Positions 42,793 to 50,859 of a DNA stretch of 64,000 bases are shown piece after piece. The number at the start of each line of letters is the position of its first letter. Position 1 is the first letter of the stretch. The position numbers and the translations under genes were made by a program. Below the pieces are notes generated by a model, which ran no database searches, was not told the origin of the DNA, and worked only from the letters and a program-made list of their open reading frames with translations. This DNA comes from Lachnospiraceae bacterium (GTDB taxonomy: Bacteria; Bacillota; Clostridia; Lachnospirales; Lachnospiraceae), in assembly GCA_902363555.1 (NCBI GenBank), contig CABJAM010000003.1:682001-746000 (forward strand). Direction: 5' to 3'.

Positions 42793-43662
42793 ATGAAAGA
42801 TTTTGTTATAACAACTGAGAGTAATTCCGATATGCCTGTGGAATTTTTGCAGGAAAACGGCGTGGTCGTTATTCCTCATTATTATAGTGTCGACGAAGAG
42901 GTTTACGGTGATGGAAAGGAGATGACTGTCCGGGAATTTTATGATGCTATGCGCGCCCAGAAGAAGGCGGCCACCATGGCCAGCAATCCGGCGGTTATTT
43001 TAGAGAAGTTTACGGAAATCGCCAAATCCGGCAGGGATATATTACATATCAGCTTTTCGTCAGCTCTGAGCGGTGGATACAGTAATATCGTAGCCGGGGC
43101 CAGGGAAGTTATGGATGAAAATCCGGGGATGAATATCCGTGTGGTGGATACACTCAGTGTATCTATGGCGGAAGGCATCCTTATGAAAGCCGCTCTGGAT
43201 ATGAGGGCGGAGGGGAAATCCATGGAAGAAGCCGCAGACGCTGTGGAGGCTCTGGTGCCCCATCTTTGCGTCCAGTTTACGGTGGATGATCTGAATCATC
43301 TGTACCGGGGCGGCCGGTTGTCCAAAACAACGGCTATTTTCGGAACACTGGCAAATATCAAGCCGATCCTGTATATCGACGATGCCGGAAAGCTGGTGGC
43401 TCTGGACAAGACCCGGGGACGTAAAAAGTCATTGAACCTGCTTGTGAAAAATATGTCCGAACGGCTGGGAAGCTTTAAGGATAAACAGAAATTTATCGGT
43501 GTGGTCCACGGCGACTGCCGGGAGGATGCCGATTATGTGGCGGATCTGATCCGCAGCGAGCTGGGATATGAAAATATCATCATCCAGCCGGTAGGGCCAA
43601 GCATCGGCGCCCATTCCGGTCCGGGGGCCGTAGGCGTATTGTTCCTGGGCGATCATCGCTGA
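42793..43662 (+). CDS. DegV-family fatty-acid-binding protein
   Basis: A 289-residue DegV (FakB-like) protein. Such proteins hold one fatty acid so that the kinase FakA can phosphorylate it. The two-lobe fold shows ITTESNSDMPVEFLQENGVVVIPHY at the start, the HISFSSALSGGYSN lipid-carboxylate loop and the C-terminal IGAHSGPGAVGVLFLG. The family is always many copies per Clostridial genome and no FakA is adjacent. Ribosome binding site AAAGGGG. Fifty-three bases separate it from the HD-GYP gene. Confidence 0.93.
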   Translation: MKDFVITTESNSDMPVEFLQENGVVVIPHYYSVDEEVYGDGKEMTVREFYDAMRAQKKAATMASNPAVILEKFTEIAKSGRDILHISFSSALSGGYSNIVAGAREVMDENPGMNIRVVDTLSVSMAEGILMKAALDMRAEGKSMEEAADAVEALVPHLCVQFTVDDLNHLYRGGRLSKTTAIFGTLANIKPILYIDDAGKLVALDKTRGRKKSLNLLVKNMSERLGSFKDKQKFIGVVHGDCREDADYVADLIRSELGYENIIIQPVGPSIGAHSGPGAVGVLFLGDHR

Positions 43663-43715
43663 AGCATAAGACGGCCATTGCTGAAATTACCCGAAGTGAG
43701 GGAAGGTATTAGAAA

Positions 43716-44825
43716 ATGAAAATGCAGGATACGATTCTGGTTGTCGATGATATCGAAATGAACCGGATGATCTTGAGTGAAATTTTTAGTGATAAGTATA
43801 AAATTCTTGAAGCGCAAAATGGTATTGAAGCGCTGGCGGTTTTAGAGGAAAACCAGGAGTCCATCGCCGTTATTTTACTGGATGTGATCATGCCTGTCAT
43901 GGACGGCTTTGAGGTGCTCCAGATATTGAGCAAGCGGCATATGCTCACAAAAATACCGGTCATACTCGTCACTGGGGATACCTCGGAAAATACCGAGAAA
44001 AAGGGATATGACACCGGTGTTTCCGATATTATCATAAAGCCATTTGATTCCCATATCGTACGTCGGCGGGTGGATAATATCATCGATCTGTACCAGCATA
44101 AGAACAAGCTGGAATCGCTTGTTTTGGAGCAGACCAAAAAGCTGTCCGAGCAAAACGCCGTACTGATCCGGCAGGCGGCTCAGCTCCAGGAGATGAACGA
44201 CCATATTATTGACGCCATGAGTAATATCGTGGAGTTTCGGAATATGGAGTCCGGCAGCCATGTCAAGCGCATTAAAAAGTTTACACAGTGCATGGCGGAA
44301 TGTATTGCTGACAATTATCCGGAATATGCCCTGGATACCGAAAAAATCCGTCTGATCACCCAGTCCTCAGCCATGCATGATATTGGAAAAATTGTTATTC
44401 CCGACAGTATACTGCTAAAGCCTGGGAAGCTGACCCGGGAGGAGTTTGAGGTTATGAAGACCCATACGGTGCGGGGCTGTGAGCTGATGCGGTTTATCGT
44501 GGATTTCCAGGATGCGGCGTTTTACCGGTACAGCTATGATATATGCCGCTATCATCACGAGCGCTACGACGGCCGCGGCTATCCCGACGGTCTGATCGGC
44601 GAGGAGATCCCCATAGCGGCGCAGATCGTTTCTCTGGCGGATGTGTACGATGCACTGGTCAGTGAGCGCGTCTATAAGAAAGCTTTTGATAAGGATACCG
44701 CATTCCATATGATTTTAAATGGCGAGTGCGGAACCTTTTCACCTAAAATATTAAATTGTTTTAAACGATGCCGGCCTCAGTTTGAACGCATGGCCGATGA
44801 AGGAGATGTGGCATATGAACAGTGA
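43716..44825 (+). CDS. Response regulator with HD-GYP phosphodiesterase domain
   Basis: A 369-residue regulator. The receiver domain (1-125) has D11-D12, phospho-acceptor D56 (VILLDVIMPVMDGFE) and the conserved K near 110. A coiled-coil linker (about 130-170) leads to an HD-GYP domain with H221-D222 (MHDIGK) and HHERYDGRGYPDG at 280-292, so the catalytic residues of cyclic-di-GMP phosphodiesterases are intact. It probably lowers cyclic-di-GMP when phosphorylated. The Hpt gene downstream overlaps it by 11 bases, suggesting a phosphorelay whose kinase is encoded elsewhere. Confidence 0.93.
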   Translation: MKMQDTILVVDDIEMNRMILSEIFSDKYKILEAQNGIEALAVLEENQESIAVILLDVIMPVMDGFEVLQILSKRHMLTKIPVILVTGDTSENTEKKGYDTGVSDIIIKPFDSHIVRRRVDNIIDLYQHKNKLESLVLEQTKKLSEQNAVLIRQAAQLQEMNDHIIDAMSNIVEFRNMESGSHVKRIKKFTQCMAECIADNYPEYALDTEKIRLITQSSAMHDIGKIVIPDSILLKPGKLTREEFEVMKTHTVRGCELMRFIVDFQDAAFYRYSYDICRYHHERYDGRGYPDGLIGEEIPIAAQIVSLADVYDALVSERVYKKAFDKDTAFHMILNGECGTFSPKILNCFKRCRPQFERMADEGDVAYEQ

Positions 44826-45186
44826 AGTAAAAGAAGCGCTGGTGTCCGCGGAGATCAATGTGGATGAAGCATTGAGACGGATGCTTGGTAACGAGGGCCT
44901 CCTGCTGAAATTCCTCGGAAAGTTCTGCGAGGATGAGAGCTACAATAAGCTTGTAGCGGCCATGGAAAGCGGCGACCGCAAGGAGGCGTTTATCGCTGCC
45001 CATACACTTAAAGGGCTGGCTGGAAATCTTGGCCTTACAGGTCTTATGAATGCCGTTGTGCCTGTGGTTGAAGCACTGTGCGGCGATGGACCGGATACCT
45101 TTGATCCGGAGCTGCTGGCAGGTGATATGGCCAAGGTATCCGAAAAGTACGCGATGGCATTCAATGCCATCCGCGAGAATGTATAA
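44815..45186 (+). CDS. Hpt-domain phosphotransfer protein
   Basis: A 123-residue four-helix protein with the phosphorylated histidine H63 in IAAHTLKGLAGNLGLTGL, the Hpt signature. Hpt proteins carry phosphate from a hybrid kinase to a response regulator. Start 44815 is taken for its GAAGGAG site; the frame can be read from 44782 but that part is the end of the previous gene. It overlaps the HD-GYP regulator by 11 bases and is the last gene before a terminator, so the two are translated together and probably work as a pair. Confidence 0.88.
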   Translation: MNSEVKEALVSAEINVDEALRRMLGNEGLLLKFLGKFCEDESYNKLVAAMESGDRKEAFIAAHTLKGLAGNLGLTGLMNAVVPVVEALCGDGPDTFDPELLAGDMAKVSEKYAMAFNAIRENV

Positions 45187-45205
45187 TCAGTAATACTCGA
45201 CAAAT

Positions 45206-45273
45206 GCTGCCACGTTCATAAATAGTGTTTTTCTGTTTTTACAGAAAGCCTGTTTTGACCGTGGCAGCTTTTT
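45206..45273 (+). terminator. Rho-independent terminator after the Hpt gene
   Basis: GCTGCCACG and CGTGGCAGC pair over nine bases and are followed by TTTTT. A smaller stem, TTTTCTGT/ACAGAAA, sits within the loop. Confidence 0.85.
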
Positions 45274-45315
45274 ATTTGCCTATTTTTTAGTTATTTGCGC
45301 CAGTACAGCATTGCA

Positions 45316-46191
45316 TTACGGCCTCTGCGGCTCCAAAGCGGCCTCTGACTGGCGGCTCACCTGGAGGCGGAGCTGGTTGGGTGTTTTTCCGTATCTGGAT
45401 CGGAATAAGCGCATAAAAAGCTTATAATTGGTAAATCCGTGGATTTCCAGCAATTCGTTGATGCTCAGATCTGTCTCCATAAGATCCATAAAAATATGTT
45501 CCATACGCACAGAATTTAAATATTCCAGGAAGGTCATGCCCATATATTTCCTGAAAAAACGGGTAAAATAATCCGGGTTTAAGGAAACCAGGTCCGCCAC
45601 CTGGGAAACGGTGAGGTTTTCTTTGTAATGCTTGCGAATATAATCGGCAATAATGCCAAGCCGCTCCATATACCGGGCCGAGGCGGCCACCCTTTCGGCG
45701 GATATTTCCTTGGAGAAATAGTGGCGGAGCCGGTAGAGCAGGTCAAAGATCAGGCTGTGCACAAGCAGGATGCTGTCAGGGGAGGGCAGGGGATAGAGCT
45801 GGACAATGCGGTCCATATCTTCCCGTATTTTTAAGTACTGTTCCATGAGTGCAGGCATTTGCACGGTCTTACCAAAATGGAACCTCACCCGGTCGATTTC
45901 TGGAATGAAATTTTTCAGGTAGCTGTAGGATATTTGGAGGAGCAGGTAGTGGACACCATTTTTATTGATAAAGCTGTGGATCTCTCTGGGGTTGACGATG
46001 ACAAATTCTCCGGCCTTAAGTGTCCAGCGCCGGTCGTCCACACGAACATCCTGGTCGCCGGAAAGTATATAAACGATTTCCATGCTGTTGTGCCAATGGC
46101 TGGCCGTATATGAGGGCGGACCGTCCGTAACATTATACAAGATGTCAATATCCGAGTTGTAGGTTATGTTTTCGTGAGTAGCACCGAGCAT
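45316..46191 (-). CDS. AraC-family regulator with cupin sensor domain
   Basis: A 291-residue protein. Start 46191 (MLGATHENITYNSDIDI) is favoured by AGGAGG 11 bases upstream; the frame continues to 46272, but that would put the ribosome binding site inside it. The N-terminal cupin (about 40-120: SHWHNSMEIVYILSGDQDVRVDDRRWTLKAGEFVIVNP) probably binds a sugar. The C-terminal AraC pair of helix-turn-helices (about 185-285) includes NPDYFTRFFRKYMGMTFLEYL. It is divergent from the MATE exporter, a likely target. Confidence 0.92.
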   Translation of the reverse strand: MLGATHENITYNSDIDILYNVTDGPPSYTASHWHNSMEIVYILSGDQDVRVDDRRWTLKAGEFVIVNPREIHSFINKNGVHYLLLQISYSYLKNFIPEIDRVRFHFGKTVQMPALMEQYLKIREDMDRIVQLYPLPSPDSILLVHSLIFDLLYRLRHYFSKEISAERVAASARYMERLGIIADYIRKHYKENLTVSQVADLVSLNPDYFTRFFRKYMGMTFLEYLNSVRMEHIFMDLMETDLSINELLEIHGFTNYKLFMRLFRSRYGKTPNQLRLQVSRQSEAALEPQRP

Positions 46192-46373
46192 GGCTGGTAA
46201 ATCCTCCTGGTATATATTTAGGTTTATCATAAGGTCTGGCTGGAAAAAAATCAACAATATTTTTAAAAACAAGAGTGGTATTATCGTTTTTCATCTAAGC
46301 GGTTATGATATGCCCTTCGTTATTTTATCATGGAAAAGTCGGAATCGACCTACGATAATGTCGGAATCAAATA

Positions 46374-46401
46374 TTGAATTTAATAACTATGGTGCTATAC
46401 T
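46374..46401 (+). promoter_or_regulatory. MATE gene promoter
   Basis: TTGAAT (46374-46379) and TATACT (46396-46401) with 16-base spacing in the AraC-MATE divergent gap. Confidence 0.55.
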
Positions 46402-46500
46402 TTAGCAGAGTGATAAACAGCCAGGCACCGCCAAAAACCGGTCGACCGGCGGGAAAAAGCTGTGATCACCAATAAAATTTGTAAATGGATGGTGAGAGAT

Positions 46501-47877
46501 TTGGCAAAAGACATGACACGAGGAAAACCATTGAACCTGATTATAGCCTTTTGTATCCCGTTGATGCTTGGAACCCTGTTCCAGCAATTGTATAGCATGG
46601 TGGATGCCATTGTGGTGGGCAAATTTGTCGGCGTAAATGCCCTGGCCGGCGTAGGCTCCACCGGTGCGGTGAATTTCCTGATCCTGGGATTCGCCAACGG
46701 TGTGTGCGGCGGTTTTTCTATTATGTACGGCCAGCGCTACGGCGCAAAAGATTATGCAGGCATGCGCAATTATATTGCCAATGCGATTTATCTGTCGGTG
46801 GGGATCGCCGCAGTACTGACACCGCTGACGGTGATTTTCTGCCGGCAGATATTGCTGCTCATGGATACTCCGGCGGAAATCTTTGACGAGGCCTATGGCT
46901 ATATCGTCATTATATTTGCCGGCATTGCTGTGCTGATGATGTACAACTGCGCAGCAGCTATACTGCGTTCCATCGGCGACAGCCGTACGCCGGTGATTGC
47001 CCTGGTGGCGGCCGCACTGCTGAATATTATTATGGATCTTTTGTTTGTTATTGTAATCCCTATGGGCGTTTACGGCGTAGCCATAGCCACGGTGATCTCC
47101 CAGGGGATTTCCGGAGCGGTTTGTTTTATCTACATGTTTAAAAAGTATGAGGTGCTGCGTTTCCAGCCGGGAGAGTGGTGCCGGGATACTGAGAAGATGC
47201 GCCGGCTTATGGGCGTGGGCCTTCCGATGGCTTTACAGTTTTCCATTACAGCCATTGGCAGTGTGATCTTACAGGCGGCCGTCAATGGTCTGGGCGCCGT
47301 ATCTGTGGCCGCTATGGCTGCTGCCGGACGGGTTCAGATGTTTTTCGGCTCCGCCATGGAATCCATCGGCCTGACGATGACCACCTATTGCAGTCAGAAC
47401 ATAGGCGCTATGAAGTTTGAACGGATTCGCAAGGGCGTTTTTATCGCTGTGATACTGGAAACGGTTTTCAGTCTGTTTACGCTTGTTATGCTGAACCTTT
47501 TTGGCACGACCATGGCGTTGCTTTTTATCGATGCCTCGGAAGTGGAGGTTATGGAGAAAATCCGGATCTTCCTTCAGATCAATTCGGTGTTTTATGTGCT
47601 GCTGGGCGTACTCTATGTGCTGCGCAACAGTATCCAGGGCATGGGCTACGGCGTGCTGCCGATGTTTGCTGGGCTTTTTGAGCTGGTGGCCCGCGCTTTT
47701 ACAGCGTTTGTGCTGGTGGGTCACCTGGGGTTTACTGGGGCTGCGCTGGCAAATCCGGTGGCGTGGATCGCGGCGGATGTATTGCTGGTCGGAGTGTATT
47801 TGTATATTCGTAAAAATGTGCTGGTGGAGCAGCATCGCATGCCGCCGGGAGTTTCGGGGCGGGTGCAGAGATGCTGA
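46501..47877 (+). CDS. MATE-family multidrug/cation efflux transporter
   Basis: A 12-segment sodium- or proton-driven exporter (MatE twice). Family motifs are IAFCIPLMLGTLFQQLYSMVDAIVVGKFVG in the first helices and the MALQFSITAIGSVILQAAVNGLG repeat in the second half. The start is uncertain. TTG at 46501 with GGTGAGAG upstream gives MAKDMTRGKPLNLI, the usual form, for a 458-residue product. GTG at 46462 gives a 471-residue version with a weak site. It is divergent from the AraC regulator. The stop codon is followed 14 bases later by the second giant hairpin. Confidence 0.93.
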   Translation: MAKDMTRGKPLNLIIAFCIPLMLGTLFQQLYSMVDAIVVGKFVGVNALAGVGSTGAVNFLILGFANGVCGGFSIMYGQRYGAKDYAGMRNYIANAIYLSVGIAAVLTPLTVIFCRQILLLMDTPAEIFDEAYGYIVIIFAGIAVLMMYNCAAAILRSIGDSRTPVIALVAAALLNIIMDLLFVIVIPMGVYGVAIATVISQGISGAVCFIYMFKKYEVLRFQPGEWCRDTEKMRRLMGVGLPMALQFSITAIGSVILQAAVNGLGAVSVAAMAAAGRVQMFFGSAMESIGLTMTTYCSQNIGAMKFERIRKGVFIAVILETVFSLFTLVMLNLFGTTMALLFIDASEVEVMEKIRIFLQINSVFYVLLGVLYVLRNSIQGMGYGVLPMFAGLFELVARAFTAFVLVGHLGFTGAALANPVAWIAADVLLVGVYLYIRKNVLVEQHRMPPGVSGRVQRC

Positions 47878-47891
47878 AAATGTGAAGTGTG

Positions 47892-48243
47892 TTTGAGACC
47901 GTGAGGGCTCGGTTACCACTGCCCCCAGCGTCCGGGCTCCGGTGTGGCCTGTGGTCGATGCCGCTTTTGGTCAGACGACTCCGGGATGTAACTTCAACTT
48001 TATAATAAAATGCCCCGGTTTCAGGGCACCAGGCCAATGCTCAGTAAGCTCTTTTTGACCTTGCTTCGCTTGGCCTTCAGATTTGGGCCTTGTAGGCCCC
48101 AAATCTGGCCCTGTATCCGGGGCTTTTTATTATAAGTTTCAGTAACATCCCTGCGTATGTCTGCCCAAAAGCGGCATCGACCACAGGCCACACTGGAGCC
48201 CGGGCGCTGGGAGCAGTGGTAACCGAGCCCTCACGGTCTCAAA
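47892..48243. ncRNA. Giant hairpin element, copy 2 (candidate structured RNA, family not recognised)
   Basis: 47892-47970 and 48165-48243 are inverted repeats of 79 bases with about three non-matching positions. Linkers are 30 bases each (47971-48000, 48135-48164). The inner stem pairs 48001-48026 with 48109-48134 (22-23 of 26). The apical domain (48027-48108) is exactly 82 bases, as in copy 1, with hairpins AGGCCAA/TTGGCCT and CAGATTTGGGCC/GGCCCCAAATCTG. Between those, AATGCTC..(T)AAGCTCTTT.TGACCTT...CGCTTGG is shared with copy 1, while the stems differ but pair. The right side of the inner stem is GGGGCTTTTTATT, so transcription from the left could stop there. Confidence 0.65.
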
Positions 48244-48406
48244 TATTTACATTCCGCAGACGGTGGGGAGGGGCGGGATCTTAAATGTGATTTGATGGTT
48301 TGGATGGTAGATGGAGTTTTTGTGGGTTGCTTTTTGTGGAAAAGTTTTGTATGATAGGTTTTGAATATTTCAAATATGCTCTGAGGCGTGCGGAATGGAG
48401 ATTTAT

Positions 48407-49441
48407 ATGAGTGATCAGACTTGTGATTTTATATATATGATGGATGGGAACAGATGTAATGCTGGGGGCGGGGATGGTTCGTCGGGGGGCTGGCCTGGGG
48501 ATGGCGGACTGGAGACGGATGTGTTTTTTGTGCCTGAGCGGGTGGATGGGAAGGTTGTTACGGGGATTGCGCCGCGGGCGTTTTATGGCTGTAAGAGCTT
48601 GAAGCAGGTATTTTTGCCGGAGACGGTGAAGTCGATCGGCAGCTATGCGTTTGCGGAGTGCCGGGGGCTTGAGAAGCTGCATTTTCCCGGGAGTGTGGAG
48701 CGTATCGGCGATTATGCTTTTTATAATTGCATGGGGCTCCATGAGATTTCCATTGGCCGGGATATGACATCCATCGGCTACGGTGCGTTTAAGAACTGCC
48801 TGGAGCTATCGAGGATTTCCATGGATATTGTGCAGGGCAGGAGCCATTGTCTCAATGCGATTTTGCAGGATGAGTTCCAGGAGGTGGATGTACGCCTGAA
48901 TTATCTGGATGAGGCGGGGAAGGTCTGGTCGGAGGCCAGGCTTGTGTTTACGGATTATCAGTATGAGTATGTGCCGGAAATCGAGGCGCGGCAGTTTAAT
49001 TGGGAGACTTATGGCTCGGGGGAATCATACCGGGTCAGTATACGCGGAACGGATATTGATTATCTGAAATATGATTCGGTGTTTCCGGTAGCTATGGTGG
49101 AGGATGATGCCCGCACACTTATTAAAATCGTTGCCGGACGTCTTTGCTTTCCGCACAAGCTTGCTGGGGGGCACCGTGTTAAATACGAAAATTATGTGAA
49201 GGAAAATATCGATTCGATCATGGAAATGATCCTGTCGGGAAATAACGCGCCGGAAACGGCCGCACTTTTACTGGAATATATTTTAAATCACCGTCTTCTT
49301 GAGCAGGCGCCTTTACTCAATGCCATAAAGCTGGCCCATAAGTATGAGCGGCCGGAGATAACGGCGCAGCTTATGGCTTATGGCGGACAGCCGGAGACGG
49401 TGGTAAAACGCAGCGATGTCCGCACACGGTTTTCCCTGTGA
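48407..49441 (+). CDS. Leucine-rich-repeat protein (BspA/LRR_5 type)
   Basis: A 344-residue protein. ATG at 48407 is preferred because GGAG lies six bases before it; an ATG at 48395 overlaps that GGAG. Residues about 40-150 hold four BspA-type repeats (each with a VxSIGxxAFxxCxxLxxIxxP pattern: APRAFYGCKSL, IGSYAFAECRGL, IGDYAFYNCMGL, IGYGAFKNCLEL). The rest is an unassigned region, and residues 280-330 (NAPETAALLLEYILNHRLLEQAPLLNAIKLAHK) look like ankyrin or HEAT-type helices. No signal peptide or anchor is visible, unlike secreted BspA proteins. Genes for a vWA protein and a MoxR ATPase follow on the same strand. Confidence 0.85.
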   Translation: MSDQTCDFIYMMDGNRCNAGGGDGSSGGWPGDGGLETDVFFVPERVDGKVVTGIAPRAFYGCKSLKQVFLPETVKSIGSYAFAECRGLEKLHFPGSVERIGDYAFYNCMGLHEISIGRDMTSIGYGAFKNCLELSRISMDIVQGRSHCLNAILQDEFQEVDVRLNYLDEAGKVWSEARLVFTDYQYEYVPEIEARQFNWETYGSGESYRVSIRGTDIDYLKYDSVFPVAMVEDDARTLIKIVAGRLCFPHKLAGGHRVKYENYVKENIDSIMEMILSGNNAPETAALLLEYILNHRLLEQAPLLNAIKLAHKYERPEITAQLMAYGGQPETVVKRSDVRTRFSL

Positions 49442-49452
49442 GCCCATACAGT

Positions 49453-49507
49453 TTCGGGCGCGCGCAAAGTTAATGCTACGCATGGGCGCGCTACGCGCGA
49501 TAAGGTA
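49453..49507 (+). repeat. Third copy of the GTTAATGCT...AAGGTA repeat
   Basis: Matches copy B at 26347-26403 apart from a two-base gap and a few changes, starts 12 bases after the LRR stop codon and ends 26 bases before the vWA gene. Confidence 0.75.
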
Positions 49508-49533
49508 CATATTAAGACGGGAGCAGCAGACTT

Positions 49534-50859
49534 ATGAATGAAATTAAAGAAAAATTAAATCAGACAGGCATCCGTATTTTGGAGCTGTCGCGCAATGAGC
49601 TGTATCTATCGCTTCGTTTTCTGGAAGCAGCGCTGTCCATGCTTCGCTATGAAATGAATCTGTCTACGAAAACCATTGGCACCGATGGTGTGTCCATTTT
49701 GTTTAACCCCAGATTTCTGATCGAGGAGTACAGCGCTGACCGGGTATTTGTGAACCGCGTCTACATGCACATGGTCATCCACAATCTGTTCCGCCACGAT
49801 TTTAATGGCGGGAAAAGAAATAAGGAGTACTGGAATGTGGCCTGCGATATTGCCGCGGAGTCATTGATCGACAGCATGGGTGTGACAGCGCTTTCTATGA
49901 CGGTCACGGATTACCGGGAATATATTTACCGGCAGATGAAAGCTCAGATGAAGGTGCTTACTGCGGAAGGCATTTACCGCTATTTAATGAATACATTTAT
50001 TTCCGACCGGGAGTTTGACCGGATGTGCCGCGCCTTTGTGGTGGACGATCACCGTTTCTGGGAGCAGGAAGATCAGGAGCATCCAAAAGATCAGGAAAGG
50101 CAGCAGCAGCGTCAGCAGGAATGGCAGCAGATCAGCGAGCGGATGCAGACGAATATGCAGACATTTTCCAAAGATTACGGGGATCTGGCGGGAGATATGC
50201 TGGTGCGTCTGACGCTGGAAAACCGGGAACGCGTGGATTACAGCGCCTTTTTGCGCCGCTTTGCCTCTTATGGCGAGGAAATCCGCACCGATGACGACAG
50301 CTTTGACTACATTTTTTATACGTACGGTCTGGACCATTATAAAAATATGCCGCTGGTGGAGCCGCTGGAATATAAGGATGTGAAAAAAATCGACGAATTT
50401 GTTATTGCCATCGATACATCCCAGTCGTGCCCGCCGGATACGGTAAAGGCTTTTTTGGAGGAGACTTACGGGATGCTTTGTGACCGGGAGAGCTTTTTTA
50501 AAAAGGTCAATGTTCATATATTGCTGTGCGATGCCGGTATATCATCGGATGTGGTCATTACGTGCCGCGAGGATTTTGAACGCTATATCCATGATTTTCA
50601 GGTCACAGGTTTTGGAGGTACGGATTTTCGGCCGGTTTTTGATTATACGGAAAAGCTCATCGAGGATGGAAGCTTTCACCATCTGAAGGGGCTAATCTAC
50701 TTTACCGACGGCTATGGGGAATTTCCAAAGAAAAAGCCGCCCTTTGAAACAGCGTTTATATTTATGACAGAGGAATATTCGGACAAAAACGTGCCGCCCT
50801 GGGCGATCAGGCTGATTATGACCCCGGAGGATTTTACGTTGCAGGAGGATTTTAGATAA
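49534..50859 (+). CDS. vWA-domain protein of the DUF2201 metallopeptidase-like family
   Basis: A 441-residue protein. The N-terminal region resembles DUF2201, a family of predicted zinc peptidases, but the expected HExxH reads H79-M-V-I-H83 with no glutamate and H88 in HNLFRHDF. Catalysis is therefore doubtful and a binding role may remain. A basic/Gln-rich linker (about 170-200) follows. The C-terminal vWA domain has a complete MIDAS: DTSQS near residue 289, GGTDFRP and FTDGYG. The stop overlaps the MoxR ATPase start by one base, the standard vWA-MoxR pairing in which the ATPase remodels the vWA partner or its client. Confidence 0.88.
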   Translation: MNEIKEKLNQTGIRILELSRNELYLSLRFLEAALSMLRYEMNLSTKTIGTDGVSILFNPRFLIEEYSADRVFVNRVYMHMVIHNLFRHDFNGGKRNKEYWNVACDIAAESLIDSMGVTALSMTVTDYREYIYRQMKAQMKVLTAEGIYRYLMNTFISDREFDRMCRAFVVDDHRFWEQEDQEHPKDQERQQQRQQEWQQISERMQTNMQTFSKDYGDLAGDMLVRLTLENRERVDYSAFLRRFASYGEEIRTDDDSFDYIFYTYGLDHYKNMPLVEPLEYKDVKKIDEFVIAIDTSQSCPPDTVKAFLEETYGMLCDRESFFKKVNVHILLCDAGISSDVVITCREDFERYIHDFQVTGFGGTDFRPVFDYTEKLIEDGSFHHLKGLIYFTDGYGEFPKKKPPFETAFIFMTEEYSDKNVPPWAIRLIMTPEDFTLQEDFR

